Source: Clostridiales bacterium UBA6981
GTDB lineage: Bacteria; Bacillota; Clostridia; Oscillospirales; Oscillospiraceae
DNA: 63,225 nucleotides
Assembly (NCBI GenBank): GCA_002450075.1
Contig: DJYJ01000040.1
Coordinates: 1-63,225 of the forward strand
Direction: 5' to 3'
The notes under the pieces are model-generated. The model was given only the letters and a program-made list of their open reading frames with translations, was not told where the DNA came from and did no database searches. The position numbers and the translations under genes were made by a program. Positions 40,832 to 49,932 of the stretch are shown piece by piece. The number at the start of each line of letters is the position of its first letter. Position 1 is the stretch's first letter.

Positions 40832-42292
40832 ATGGAAAGAATTGCAGAAAAACTGAAAAGCAAGATCATGTCGGCGGCTGAGGCTGCAAGTCTGATCAAG
40901 CACGGCAGCTGCCTTGGATGCTCCGGCTTTACGATGGTCGGAAACCCCGTCGAGATACCGAGGGCTCTTGCGCTCCTGCCGGATAGAGACGAGCTGCGTC
41001 TGCTGACCGGAGCCTCTGTCGGGGACGCGTTGGACGGTTCGCTTGTTCGAGCGGGAAAAGTAAAATACCGGGCACCTTATCAGAGCGGAAAAGATCTCCG
41101 CCGTGCAATCAACGCGGGGGAAATCGGTTATAACGATTTTCACCTGAGCGTCATGCCAAGCATGCTCAACAACGGATCGGGACCTAAGATCGATTATGCC
41201 GTGATCGAGTGTGCCGCGGTGTCCGAGAACGGAATCTTGCCCGGCTTTTCTGTCGGCGCGGCGGAGAGCTTCGCGGCAAACGCCGACCGAATCCTTTTAG
41301 AGGTCAACCAGGCGATCCCAATCGACATTCTTGGCATGCACGATATATACAGCTGCAGCGGCGAGCCGCTCGAGATCCGGGACGTTACGGACCGGATCGG
41401 AGGTGCATGGATCCCTTGTGATCCCGACAAGATCGCGGCGATCGTCGTGACAGACAAAATAGACAGTTATCCGGTTTTCAAACCTTCGGACGACATCTCG
41501 AAAGCGATTGCGGACAACATAGTCCGGTTCCTGAAAAACGAAGTCCGTGATGGCCGGCAGCCGGCCAACCTATATCCCATTCAATCTGGTGTCGGGAATG
41601 TGGCAAACGCTGTGCTTTCCGGCTTGGAAAGCAGCTTTTCCGACCTGAGAATGTACACGGAGGTCATGCAGGACAGCGCGTTTGAACTGGTTCGAAAAGG
41701 CGTGATCACCGGAGCATCGACCACAGCGCTCTCGCTTTCGGAAAAAGCCCAGAGAGAGTTGTGTGACGATCTGGCTGTGTATCGGAGGAGGATCGTGCTC
41801 AGACCGCAGGAGATCTCCAACAATCCGGAAGTTATACGACGTATGCGCGTGATTGCCATGAATACACCGATCGAAGTTGATATTTACGGAAATGTCAATT
41901 CGACGCATGTTATGGGAACACAGATCATGAACGGGATCGGAGGAAGCGGAGATTTCGCCCGCAGTGCAGGAATCACCATTTTCTCGACAGGCTCTCTTGC
42001 AAAAGATGGGAAAATATCCTGCGTTGTCCCGATGGTAAGCCATGTTGACCATACCGAGCACGATGTCGATGTCATTGTGACAGAGTGGGGTGTGGCAGAT
42101 TTAAGATGGAAGACCCCGCGGCAGCGGGCAGAGGCAATCATCACAAACTGTGCGCACCCGGATTACCGGGAACTGCTTTGGGATTATTACACAAGGGCGT
42201 GTCAGCAGCGCGGCGGCCAAACACCGCACCTTCTCAGCGAATCGCTTTCCTGGCACGAGCGATATATAAGAACTGGAACGATGAAGCCGTGA
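40832..42292 (+). CDS. Acetyl-CoA hydrolase/transferase family CoA-transferase (Cat1-like)
   Basis: This single-chain CoA-transferase of 486 aa belongs to the Cat1/Cat2 family (succinyl-CoA:acetate or 4-hydroxybutyrate CoA-transferases). The catalytic Glu lies in MYTEVMQDSA (about E277). The segments MNGIGGSGDFARSAG, VPMVSHVDHTEHDVDVIVTEWGVADLRW and PRQRAEAIITNCAHPDYR are characteristic. It begins 4 bp after the exchanger gene. It is the second type of CoA-transferase in the island and probably charges a different acid from the AtoDA-like enzyme. Confidence 0.92.
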   Translation: MERIAEKLKSKIMSAAEAASLIKHGSCLGCSGFTMVGNPVEIPRALALLPDRDELRLLTGASVGDALDGSLVRAGKVKYRAPYQSGKDLRRAINAGEIGYNDFHLSVMPSMLNNGSGPKIDYAVIECAAVSENGILPGFSVGAAESFAANADRILLEVNQAIPIDILGMHDIYSCSGEPLEIRDVTDRIGGAWIPCDPDKIAAIVVTDKIDSYPVFKPSDDISKAIADNIVRFLKNEVRDGRQPANLYPIQSGVGNVANAVLSGLESSFSDLRMYTEVMQDSAFELVRKGVITGASTTALSLSEKAQRELCDDLAVYRRRIVLRPQEISNNPEVIRRMRVIAMNTPIEVDIYGNVNSTHVMGTQIMNGIGGSGDFARSAGITIFSTGSLAKDGKISCVVPMVSHVDHTEHDVDVIVTEWGVADLRWKTPRQRAEAIITNCAHPDYRELLWDYYTRACQQRGGQTPHLLSESLSWHERYIRTGTMKP

Positions 42293-42334
42293 GATCCTGG
42301 AAAGACCATGGGGGGGGGACGGATCGAACCTCAA

Positions 42335-42359
42335 GAAATATCGAAAAAATAGATATTTC
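42335..42359. promoter_or_regulatory. Hairpin between the Cat1-like gene and tctC
   Basis: An 8-bp stem, gaaatatc / gatatttc, encloses a 9-nt A-rich loop. A run of nine G lies just upstream (42310-42318). It could be a weak terminator of the first sub-operon or a protein-binding dyad. Confidence 0.4.
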
Positions 42360-42376
42360 GCACTGGTTTTATTGGA

Positions 42377-42405
42377 TTGTAGCACCGTTGTATTTCGATT
42401 ATTAT
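42377..42405 (+). promoter_or_regulatory. Internal promoter for tctCBA
   Basis: TTGTAG (42377-42382), a 17-bp spacer and TATTAT (42400-42405), 78 bp before the tctC ATG. Confidence 0.5.
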
Positions 42406-42482
42406 ATGTAGTAGGTAAGAATGACTTTTCAGGCAAAAGGTCAAAAAACGGAAAACCAAAATCAAAAGAAAGGAAAAGAAAA

Positions 42483-43550
42483 ATGAAAAAAATCATCGCT
42501 CTTCTCATGGCTCTTTGCATGGTGCTTGCCCTGTGTGCCTGCGGACAACAGGCTGCTCCTGCCGTACAGGAAGCCCCTACCCAGACAGAAACGACCGAAC
42601 CTGCTGAAGCTCCCGCAGAAGTTGTTGAAGAGGAACCGGCTGTGGAGTGGCCGACAGATCCTGTCGGATACATTGTTGCTTTCGCCGCCGGCGGTGATAA
42701 CGACATTGCCTGTCGTATCACGGCGGATGCGATCAGCAAGAAAACCGGCGCCACAACGAGCGTAGAAAACATTACCGGCGGCTCCGGTGTTGTTGGGCGT
42801 ACAGAGCTTCTGACCAAAGAGCCAGACGGCACTGCTCTGTTGCTTGACCAGCTGGCGGCTGGCCCCATTGCACAGGTTTACATGGGCAACACCACCTATG
42901 ACATCGACCACCCCGGTACGCTGATCTGCTGTGTCGGTAATTCCGCAACGGCTCTTTGCGTAACGCCCAACAATGACAAAGGCATCCAGACTTTCGAAGA
43001 CTTTGTCGCCTACGCCAAGGAGCATCCGGGCGAGCTGAATGTTGCCACACCCGGCCAGTTCGTGTTCGTCCACCTTGCCTTCATCGACATCTTCAACCAG
43101 CTCGGCATCGACTGCAGCTTTGTTCCCGCTAACGGCAGCGCGGGTGCGATCACCGAGACGCTCGGCGGGCATGTCGACGCCCTTGCCGCCCCCCTCGGCG
43201 CGATCGTCCAGTATTTCAACTCGGGAGACCTGATCTGCCTGGGAACGACCGGCGAAACCGCATTTGTGGAAGACCCCTATATCATCACGCGCGACAAGTC
43301 CATTGTTAACATGGATGACTGGTATACCTGGTATGGCATTTGGGGCCCCGAGGGAATGGATCCGGCTCTTGTCAAGTCGATCGCCAAGGTGTACGAGGAA
43401 GTCCTGACGGACGATGAAGTCGTCGACACCTTGTTCAACGCGGGTGTTCAGGTGACCTATCTCAACGTTGAAGAGGCAAATGCCCAGCTCGACAATTACC
43501 GCGTAAAAATTTACGACTCCCTTGTTACCGGCGGAGCGATTGAGGGCTAA
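42483..43550 (+). CDS. Tripartite tricarboxylate transporter, substrate-binding lipoprotein (TctC/Bug)
   Basis: This is the extracytoplasmic binding protein of a TTT-type secondary transporter (355 aa). A signal peptide with a lipobox ends in LCACGQQ (acylated Cys about residue 20), followed by an acidic Pro/Glu linker. The Bug domain starts at WPTDPVGYIVAFAAGGDNDIACRI, the conserved beta-strand and loop that hold a carboxylate through two waters; VENITGGSGVVGRTEL and PDGTALLL are also typical. ATG 42483 follows aaaggaaaag; the frame is open 37 codons upstream without a ribosome binding site. Its ligand is probably the growth substrate. Confidence 0.92.
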   Translation: MKKIIALLMALCMVLALCACGQQAAPAVQEAPTQTETTEPAEAPAEVVEEEPAVEWPTDPVGYIVAFAAGGDNDIACRITADAISKKTGATTSVENITGGSGVVGRTELLTKEPDGTALLLDQLAAGPIAQVYMGNTTYDIDHPGTLICCVGNSATALCVTPNNDKGIQTFEDFVAYAKEHPGELNVATPGQFVFVHLAFIDIFNQLGIDCSFVPANGSAGAITETLGGHVDALAAPLGAIVQYFNSGDLICLGTTGETAFVEDPYIITRDKSIVNMDDWYTWYGIWGPEGMDPALVKSIAKVYEEVLTDDEVVDTLFNAGVQVTYLNVEEANAQLDNYRVKIYDSLVTGGAIEG

Positions 43551-43576
43551 CAAAATAACTGATCCCGACTAATTAA

Positions 43577-43626
43577 ATCCGGCCGATGTGAATTTGTAAG
43601 TCAATATGGATTCGCATCGGCCGGAT
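43577..43626 (+). terminator. Intra-operon hairpin between tctC and tctB
   Basis: A 17-bp stem with one G-T pair (atccggccgatgtgaat / attcgcatcggccggat) has a 16-nt loop and no T-tract. Such hairpins behind binding-protein genes usually protect the upstream mRNA and lower expression of the membrane subunits. Confidence 0.7.
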
Positions 43627-43645
43627 CCTTTGAAAGGAGACAGAA

Positions 43646-44155
43646 ATGTCAACAGAGAACAATTCAGGAACACAGGGAAAAAAGTCGGGAATCAATAGAG
43701 ATCTGCTTACAGCCATCGTCTGCCTTGCCATATCGGTGACCTATATGATATGCGCAAGGACGTACCCGAATTTGAATCCAGATTATCTTGCGATTTCTGC
43801 ATCTTTTTTTCCAACGCTTGTAGCGGCCATTATGATCCTCTGTTCGATTTCCATGCTGATCAAAGCACTTATTAAACCCAAGTCCTACGAGCCGCTTACG
43901 GCGGAGCAAAAGCGAGGATATCTGAGAGGCCTCTTGACGATTCTTGTCTGCCTCCTTTATGTGATGCTCTTCAAGCCGCTTGGGTATATTCCCTCTTCCA
44001 TGTTGGCTGTGTTCGCGCTGATGATTATCTTCGGAAACCGCAGGTGGCCGGTCATCATCGTTATCACGGTCCTGTTTCCCATTCTGCTGTATGTTGCCTT
44101 CCGCTATGGGCTGAGGATCAGACTGCCGGTGGGAATTCTCACCTTTTTAAAGTGA
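43646..44155 (+). CDS. Tripartite tricarboxylate transporter, small membrane subunit (TctB)
   Basis: TctB is the small four-helix component of TTT systems (169 aa). The protein has a polar N-terminus, then hydrophobic segments at about residues 18-36, 48-68, 88-106 and 112-145, with a short positively charged loop after the second. Sequence conservation in this family is low; the call rests on topology, size and position between tctC and tctA. The ATG follows aaaggag. Confidence 0.82.
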   Translation: MSTENNSGTQGKKSGINRDLLTAIVCLAISVTYMICARTYPNLNPDYLAISASFFPTLVAAIMILCSISMLIKALIKPKSYEPLTAEQKRGYLRGLLTILVCLLYVMLFKPLGYIPSSMLAVFALMIIFGNRRWPVIIVITVLFPILLYVAFRYGLRIRLPVGILTFLK

Positions 44156-44167
44156 GGAGGTACACTT

Positions 44168-45679
44168 ATGGCTTTGTCATTCGGAATATCTGAAATCTTT
44201 ACTTTCGGAAACATTCTCATGGCGTTCGTCGGCGTGTTCGTCGGCATCATCATCGGCGCGCTGCCCGGACTGACGCCCACAATGGGAATTGCACTCATGC
44301 TTCCCTTTACCTTCAGTCTTGATCCGCTTCCGTCTTTTGCACTGCTGCTCGGCATTTATGTCGGAGGCACCTACGGCGGATCGATATCGGCGATCCTGAT
44401 CCGTACGCCCGGAACGCCGCAGGCTGTGGCGACTGTGCTGGACGGATATCCGCTCGCAAGGTCAGGAAAAGCGTCGGAGGCGCTTTCCACCGCCGTTATC
44501 GCATCTGCGTTCGGCGGGATCCTTTCAAATGTTATACTGATGCTGCTCGCCGGACAGATCGCAAAAGTCGCGTTGGCTTTTGGCCCGGCCGAGTATTTCG
44601 CCATTGGCGTTTTCGGCCTCAGCATGGTCGCCAGTTTCTGTGCCAAAGGGATTGACAAGGGGATCTTTGCCTGCGGGATCGGGCTTCTGATCAGCACGAT
44701 CGGGATCGATGAGATCGGAGGTATGGGTCGCTTCGCCTATACAAAAAACATGATCGGCGGCATTCAGACGGTCTCTGCCCTGATCGGACTTTTTGCTCTG
44801 ACGGAAGTCATCAACAAGGCGGTGGATTCTGTTCACCATGAAAAAATCGAGGAGACCGTTGTTTCCAATAAGCTGGTCCCTCTTAAAACAGTCGCGCGCA
44901 ACCTTCCCAACATGCTCCGCTCCGGATTGATAGGAACCTTTATTGGCATCGTTCCGGCGACCGGCGGCGGGATCGCAGCCTTCCTGGCTTATAATGAGGC
45001 GAGGCGAGCGTCGAAGCATCCGGAAACCTTCGGAACCGGTAATTATGAAGGGATCTTTGCAGCAGAATCGGCCAATAACGGCGTGACCGGCGGTGCGCTG
45101 ATCCCGCTGCTTACGCTCGGCGTTCCGGGCGACACGATCACGGCGGTCCTGATGGGCGCGCTGACCATTCAGGGGCTGGCGCCCGGCCCGCTTCTGTTCC
45201 AGAACAACCCGACGGTGGTCAACGGCATCTACCTGCTTCTTCTGCTTTCCAATATATTTATGCTGATCCTCGGCCTGGCGGGCACGCGGGTCTTTATGCA
45301 CGTGATCCGGATCCCGAACGATGTGCTTTTGCCCTGCGTAATGCTGCTGTGCTTTATCGGGTCGTTTGCATCCGGAAACAAAATATTTGATATCAGGACC
45401 GCGTTGGTAATGGGAATCGTCGGATTCCTCTATACGCTCGGTGAAATCCCAGCGGCACCGACGCTGTTGGGCCTCATTCTGGGATCGACGATCGAATCCA
45501 ACATGAGACGGGCGCTGGTCATCTCTAACGGGAGCTGGACTATTTTTGTGACAAAGCCGATCTGCCTTGCCTTTCTGATCCTCTCCGTTATTTCCATCCT
45601 TTTCGTCGCGCTGCGCGATGTGCTCCCGGGCAAGAAAAACAAAGAGAAAAAGCCGGCATCCGAAGCCCTTGATATTTGA
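44168..45679 (+). CDS. Tripartite tricarboxylate transporter, large membrane subunit (TctA)
   Basis: TctA is the large permease of TTT systems (503 aa, about 11-12 hydrophobic segments). The family motif GALPGLTPTMGIALMLPFTF lies near the N-terminus and YVGGTYGGSISAILIRTPGTP follows shortly after. The second-half repeat GIVPATGGGIAAFLAYNEARR and LTLGVPGDTITAVLMGAL is also present. The start follows gaggagg 12 bp after tctB. With TctC and TctB it forms a complete high-affinity importer for a carboxylate. Confidence 0.94.
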   Translation: MALSFGISEIFTFGNILMAFVGVFVGIIIGALPGLTPTMGIALMLPFTFSLDPLPSFALLLGIYVGGTYGGSISAILIRTPGTPQAVATVLDGYPLARSGKASEALSTAVIASAFGGILSNVILMLLAGQIAKVALAFGPAEYFAIGVFGLSMVASFCAKGIDKGIFACGIGLLISTIGIDEIGGMGRFAYTKNMIGGIQTVSALIGLFALTEVINKAVDSVHHEKIEETVVSNKLVPLKTVARNLPNMLRSGLIGTFIGIVPATGGGIAAFLAYNEARRASKHPETFGTGNYEGIFAAESANNGVTGGALIPLLTLGVPGDTITAVLMGALTIQGLAPGPLLFQNNPTVVNGIYLLLLLSNIFMLILGLAGTRVFMHVIRIPNDVLLPCVMLLCFIGSFASGNKIFDIRTALVMGIVGFLYTLGEIPAAPTLLGLILGSTIESNMRRALVISNGSWTIFVTKPICLAFLILSVISILFVALRDVLPGKKNKEKKPASEALDI

Positions 45680-45705
45680 AAAAGGAAGAGTTTGTCTCTC
45701 CCGCG

Positions 45706-45749
45706 TTAAACAGTAAACTGAGAAAGAAGTTTCTCAGTTTACTGTTTAA
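45706..45749. terminator. Perfect 20-bp inverted repeat after tctA
   Basis: The arms 45706-45725 and 45730-45749 (ttaaacagtaaactgagaaa and its exact complement) enclose the loop gaag. It is AT-rich and lacks a T-tract, so it may be an mRNA-end hairpin or a weak terminator; it splits the long operon. Confidence 0.75.
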
Positions 45750-45812
45750 AAGAAGCGTTTTTCCGGCTCCGGCGGTCTGCGCCGAGCGGCGTGAAGTCAG
45801 GAGGAAACGGCG

Positions 45813-46940
45813 TTGGAGTTTCGTTATCAAATAAGCCGAGAGGACTATCTGAACGCGATGATCTCGCAGCTCAGGCAGAGAAGAAAGGGCTTTTTCAACC
45901 TTCTCACTTTTGCTGTCATGACAGTGGGACAGGGCGGGTACACCCTTTGGTATGCTCTGAAGACGCGGCCGGATCCGGACCGGACCGTTTTGATTTGCTG
46001 CCTTTCGGCGGGCATTTTTGCTATTCAGACCTTTTACCAGTGCGCACTGAGACTGAGAGCGGAGCAAAACATAAGGCGGTATCAGAAAAAGGGACTGCTC
46101 TCGGAGGACTTCTGGAAAACACAGATACTGAAACTGGACGACGACATCCTGACGCTCCGCTGCGGGAACCAAAAGCTCGCATACGACTGCGCGTATTTCA
46201 AAAAAGCGGAGACGGTAGGAAGTTTTTTGGTCCTGACGTTTCAAAAAGGACGAGAACTCCAGCAGCTGATGATCCCGGAAGGAGTGTTCAAGAAGGAAGG
46301 CTCCCGGCAGGCATTTCTCGACAGCCTGAAGGCTGCCGGCCAAGCCAGCATCCGCTCAGGAATGCGCGAACTGACAGAGATCGGCACAGAAGAGGGCGGG
46401 GTCTCTCTTTCGTATACGATGAGCAGAAAGACGTTTGAGGAGGCGCTTGTCCGCTGTACGCGGCGAATTTATCTGACGCGCGAAGGATGGCCGCTCAATA
46501 CGATCGCGCGAGTGGCGGGCGCGGCGTTTCTGCTGGGCAATGTTGCCGCAGGCGTCATTGCCTCGCCGTCCTTTATCCTCTACGCGGCGTTGATCAGCAT
46601 CATCCTGCTTTTGCCGTTTCTGTCGGCCTTCACGCCGATACAGACCATGCTTTCCCGACAGAACGCGGGCAACGTATTCGCCGGGCTGGAAGAAATGGCG
46701 TTCTGCCTGACGGTGCTTTCAGACCGGCTCGTTTGGCAAAGCGAGAGCTTCATGAATGAGATACCCTTTGAAAAGCTGGCTGCGGCAGACAGAGACGACA
46801 GGTTTGCCTATCTGTTTTTGAATGACAGGTCGTCCGCCTTTATCCCGCTTGATGAAAACAACAGGACCGAGATCATCAGAAACTGGCTTCTGCTGGAAAC
46901 GGTCGCGGAACGGAACAGAGGTCGTCAAAGGAAACGCTAG
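45813..46940 (+). CDS. Membrane protein with two tandem YcxB-like units
   Basis: This protein of 375 aa looks like an internal duplication. Each half starts with a beta-like strand (FRYQISREDYLNAM; LSYTMSRKTFEEAL), has two adjacent membrane helices (about residues 28-65 and 220-265), and ends in a soluble PH-like part with an F-DR/TVxxFLVLTF or LSDRLVW-type core. The pattern resembles YcxB-like proteins, which are of unknown function. The start is TTG 45813 with caggagg upstream. It follows the tctA hairpin and precedes the Pct-like gene on the same strand. Its link to catabolism is unclear. Confidence 0.7.
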   Translation: MEFRYQISREDYLNAMISQLRQRRKGFFNLLTFAVMTVGQGGYTLWYALKTRPDPDRTVLICCLSAGIFAIQTFYQCALRLRAEQNIRRYQKKGLLSEDFWKTQILKLDDDILTLRCGNQKLAYDCAYFKKAETVGSFLVLTFQKGRELQQLMIPEGVFKKEGSRQAFLDSLKAAGQASIRSGMRELTEIGTEEGGVSLSYTMSRKTFEEALVRCTRRIYLTREGWPLNTIARVAGAAFLLGNVAAGVIASPSFILYAALISIILLLPFLSAFTPIQTMLSRQNAGNVFAGLEEMAFCLTVLSDRLVWQSESFMNEIPFEKLAAADRDDRFAYLFLNDRSSAFIPLDENNRTEIIRNWLLLETVAERNRGRQRKR

Positions 46941-47006
46941 CGCTGGAGTGCGGGCGGGGCGTGCTGAAGCAAAACAGGCAGCAAAACATAAGAAGGAGGA
47001 GAGCGT

Positions 47007-48572
47007 ATGAACAATAAATATTTCGCTACTGCTCGAGAAGCGGTAGCGGCCATAGTGAAAGACGGCGACGTGATCGCGCTGGCGGGCTCGTCGAACTCCT
47101 GTACGGCGAAAGAACTTTCCTATGCCGTCGAAGAGGTCTTCCTGGAGACCGGGCACCCGCGGGATTTGACGCTTGTGACGACATCTGCCCCGCTTGAGGG
47201 CATGGACATGTACGCGCACGAAGGGCTGACTTCCCGCGTAATCGCCGGCCATTATGCGAACAACGACAAACTCAAAGAATTTATTGCGGACAACAAGTGT
47301 GCCTCGTGGAACCTTCCGCAAGGCATTGTCAATCTTTTATATCGAAGCGAAGGCGCAGGAGATAACGGCCTGCTGAGCAAGATCGGCCTGGGAACATTTG
47401 TCGACCCCAGACAGCAGGGAGCAAAAACCAACGGGGCAGCGCAGGAAGAGCTTGTGGAAGTGCAGGAATTCCGGGGAGAGGAGTACCTCTGGTATAAACC
47501 GCTGCACCCCACGGTCGCCTTTATCCGCGGGACAGCGGCGGATGAAAAGGGGAATGTTTCTCTCAGCGACGAAATGTATTGGATCGATGCGATCTCTGTC
47601 GCCAAAGCAACAAAAGCAAATGGGGGAAAAGTCATCGTCCAGGTTCGGGATTATGTCCAGGCAAATTCCATGACAGCTCATGAAATCCAGATCCCGGGCA
47701 TTCTGGTCGATGCCATCGTAACCACAAAAGACCCCGAACAGTTCCACCGGCTGACACCCGGGACACTGTTCAGCGAGTATTTGATCGGCAAAAAGAAAAT
47801 GCCCGAGACGCTCATTCAGTCAAAACCCAGACGTCTTGACGAAAGAAAGATCATCGGCCGCCGTGCGGCAATGGAAGTAGAACCCGGAATGGTCGTCAAC
47901 ATCGGATTCGGGATGCCGGAAGTGGCGTCTTCTGTCTTGACGGAGGAAGGGATCGCGGAAGAGGTCACGCTTGCGGTCGAACACGGGCTGATCGGCGGCG
48001 TTGCCGCGCCCGGAGAAAGATTTGCCGTGCATGTCAACTACGACGCGATGGTGGACGCGCCGTCGCAGTTCGACTTTTTCCACGTCGGCGGACTTGATAT
48101 CAGTCTGCTCGGAAACGCGCAGACCGACCGGACAGGAAATGTAAACGTACACAAATTCGGACGCTTGCCGACAGGTATTGGCGGGTTTATCGACATCGTC
48201 ACGACTACAAAGAAAATCGTTTTCTGCGGAACTTTCACGGCCAAGGGCCTTCGGGAACATGTCGAAGACGGGAAACTGGTGATCGACACAGAGGGATCCA
48301 TCCACAAATTTATTGCGGATCTGGCGGAGATATCCTTCAATGCGGCGTATTCTCTGAAAAACGGCTGCAAAGTCCTGTATGTAACGGAGCGCGCCGTGTT
48401 TGAACTGACAGAGCAGGGACTGGTACTGACGGAGTACGCGCCGGGGATCGATTTGGAAAAAGACATTCTCGGGCAGATGGACTTCAAACCGCTGATCTCC
48501 CCCGCGCTCAAAGAGATGGATTCAAGGATTTTTGCAGATCGGCCGATGGGACTGCGTACCCACGCCGAATAG
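47007..48572 (+). CDS. Propionate/acyl CoA-transferase (Pct/YdiF-like, fused subunits)
   Basis: This class I CoA-transferase has both subunits in one chain (521 aa). The first half carries the conserved ALAGSSNSCTAKELSYAVEE and the linker region; the second half has NIGFGMPEVASSVL and the catalytic Glu in TLAVEHGLIGG (about E325). Propionate CoA-transferase and YdiF usually show ESG at this point; here EHG replaces it, which may reflect a different acid. It is the third CoA-transferase type in the island. The ATG follows gaaggaggag. Confidence 0.9.
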   Translation: MNNKYFATAREAVAAIVKDGDVIALAGSSNSCTAKELSYAVEEVFLETGHPRDLTLVTTSAPLEGMDMYAHEGLTSRVIAGHYANNDKLKEFIADNKCASWNLPQGIVNLLYRSEGAGDNGLLSKIGLGTFVDPRQQGAKTNGAAQEELVEVQEFRGEEYLWYKPLHPTVAFIRGTAADEKGNVSLSDEMYWIDAISVAKATKANGGKVIVQVRDYVQANSMTAHEIQIPGILVDAIVTTKDPEQFHRLTPGTLFSEYLIGKKKMPETLIQSKPRRLDERKIIGRRAAMEVEPGMVVNIGFGMPEVASSVLTEEGIAEEVTLAVEHGLIGGVAAPGERFAVHVNYDAMVDAPSQFDFFHVGGLDISLLGNAQTDRTGNVNVHKFGRLPTGIGGFIDIVTTTKKIVFCGTFTAKGLREHVEDGKLVIDTEGSIHKFIADLAEISFNAAYSLKNGCKVLYVTERAVFELTEQGLVLTEYAPGIDLEKDILGQMDFKPLISPALKEMDSRIFADRPMGLRTHAE

Positions 48573-48608
48573 GACAGATGCCGCCAGAGTGCGAGAAAGG
48601 AAAACACG

Positions 48609-49079
48609 ATGGAAAAAACGACCAGGCCGGCGGGCAGATATCTGGATGAATTTGCTGTCGGAGACATCATTGAAACGGCCGGGAGAACCGTGACGGAAGC
48701 GGATATCGCTTTTTTTGCGGGACTATCAGGAGATTACAACCCGCTTCACACCAATGAGGAATGGGCCAGAAACACCGCAATGGGTGGACGCATCGCCCAT
48801 GGGTTGCTGGTTGCATCTATTGCATCCGGACTGCGTATGCAGTCCCGGATGACAGAAGGGACAGCGATCGCACTTCTCGAGATCTGTGAGAGCTTTCTCG
48901 CGCCGACAAGAGCGGGAGACACAGTTCGCTGCAAGATAACGGTGACAGAGGTGAAGCCGTCAAGATCAAAGCCGGATCGCGGGATCGTAAAATATGATTG
49001 CGATGTGATCAACCAAAAAGAACAGGTGGTCATTCATCAAAAAGTCAGCGTGATGCTGCGGCGAAAGCCGGAGACGTGA
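48609..49079 (+). CDS. MaoC-like hot-dog hydratase
   Basis: This small enoyl-CoA hydratase of the hot-dog fold has 156 aa. The hydratase-2 motif is GLSGDYNPLHTNEEWARNTAMGGRIAHGLL (about residues 40-70), with the catalytic Asp and His, and an oxyanion Gly in the following segment. Family members hydrate enoyl-CoA to (R)-3-hydroxyacyl-CoA or mesaconyl-CoA-type substrates. The ribosome binding site is gaaagg. It is paired with a crotonase 13 bp downstream, so two hydratases of different stereochemistry sit side by side. Confidence 0.92.
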   Translation: MEKTTRPAGRYLDEFAVGDIIETAGRTVTEADIAFFAGLSGDYNPLHTNEEWARNTAMGGRIAHGLLVASIASGLRMQSRMTEGTAIALLEICESFLAPTRAGDTVRCKITVTEVKPSRSKPDRGIVKYDCDVINQKEQVVIHQKVSVMLRRKPET

Positions 49080-49092
49080 GGGAGGTGGGGAA

Positions 49093-49899
49093 ATGGCAGA
49101 CGAAGGAAAACTCAGCCAGGTCGCCGAAGAACCGGTCGTTCTGGTTGAAAAGCGCGGGAACATAGAGATCATTACATTAAATCGTCCAAAGGCCGGCAAT
49201 TCGGTCAACGGAGATCTGGCGCAGGCGCTTGACACCGCACTGAACCATGCTGAAGAGGACGACAAGGTCTTTGCCGTTGTCCTGACGGGAGCAGGCAACC
49301 GGGTCTTCTGCGCGGGGGCGGATGTAAAATACATGGCCCAATACGGCGCTGCCGGGACAAAGATCCCCGGACACGGATTCGGCGGACTTACCGAGCGGTA
49401 TTTTTCAAAACCGCTGATTTGCGCCGTGAACGGAGCTGCAATGGGAGGCGGCCTGGAAATGGCGCTCGTCTGCGACCTGATCGTTGCGGCCGAGCATGCA
49501 AAGTTTGGATTCCCGGAGGTTAAGCTGGGGATCATCGCGGCGGGCGGCGGCCCGATCCGCATCATGAGAAGCCTGAACAGGGCAATGGCGATGGAACTGC
49601 TGCTTACCGGCGAGGGGATCAGCGCCGAACGCGCAAAGGAAATAGGACTCATCAATCGAGCGGTACCCGCAGAGGCATTGATGGACACGGCGATCGGACT
49701 TGCCGAAAAGATCGCAGAAAACGCACCCCTTGCCATCAGAGGGACAAAGGAGCTTGCCTGCAAGTCCGTCGACATGGAGGTTGAAGAGGCCTTTGAACTA
49801 AGCAACACGATCCGCGACAGGGTGAGAGCGAGCGAGGACGCGAAGGAAGGATCTCTTGCCTTTCGGGAGAAACGCGCCCCTGTTTGGAAAAACCGGTAA
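49093..49899 (+). CDS. Enoyl-CoA hydratase/isomerase (crotonase family)
   Basis: This is a crotonase-fold enzyme of 268 aa. The oxyanion-hole segments are FCAGADVKYM (about residues 75-84) and VNGAAMGGGLEMALVCDLI, with the Glu positions of hydratases present in GGGLEMAL (first) and FGFPEVKLGI (second), so hydratase activity is plausible. The C-terminal helices are normal in length. The start follows gggaggtgggg. The CoA ester used is not known. Confidence 0.92.
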   Translation: MADEGKLSQVAEEPVVLVEKRGNIEIITLNRPKAGNSVNGDLAQALDTALNHAEEDDKVFAVVLTGAGNRVFCAGADVKYMAQYGAAGTKIPGHGFGGLTERYFSKPLICAVNGAAMGGGLEMALVCDLIVAAEHAKFGFPEVKLGIIAAGGGPIRIMRSLNRAMAMELLLTGEGISAERAKEIGLINRAVPAEALMDTAIGLAEKIAENAPLAIRGTKELACKSVDMEVEEAFELSNTIRDRVRASEDAKEGSLAFREKRAPVWKNR

Positions 49900-49932
49900 G
49901 GAATCGGGAATGTGGGCCTGATAGAGGAGAAA

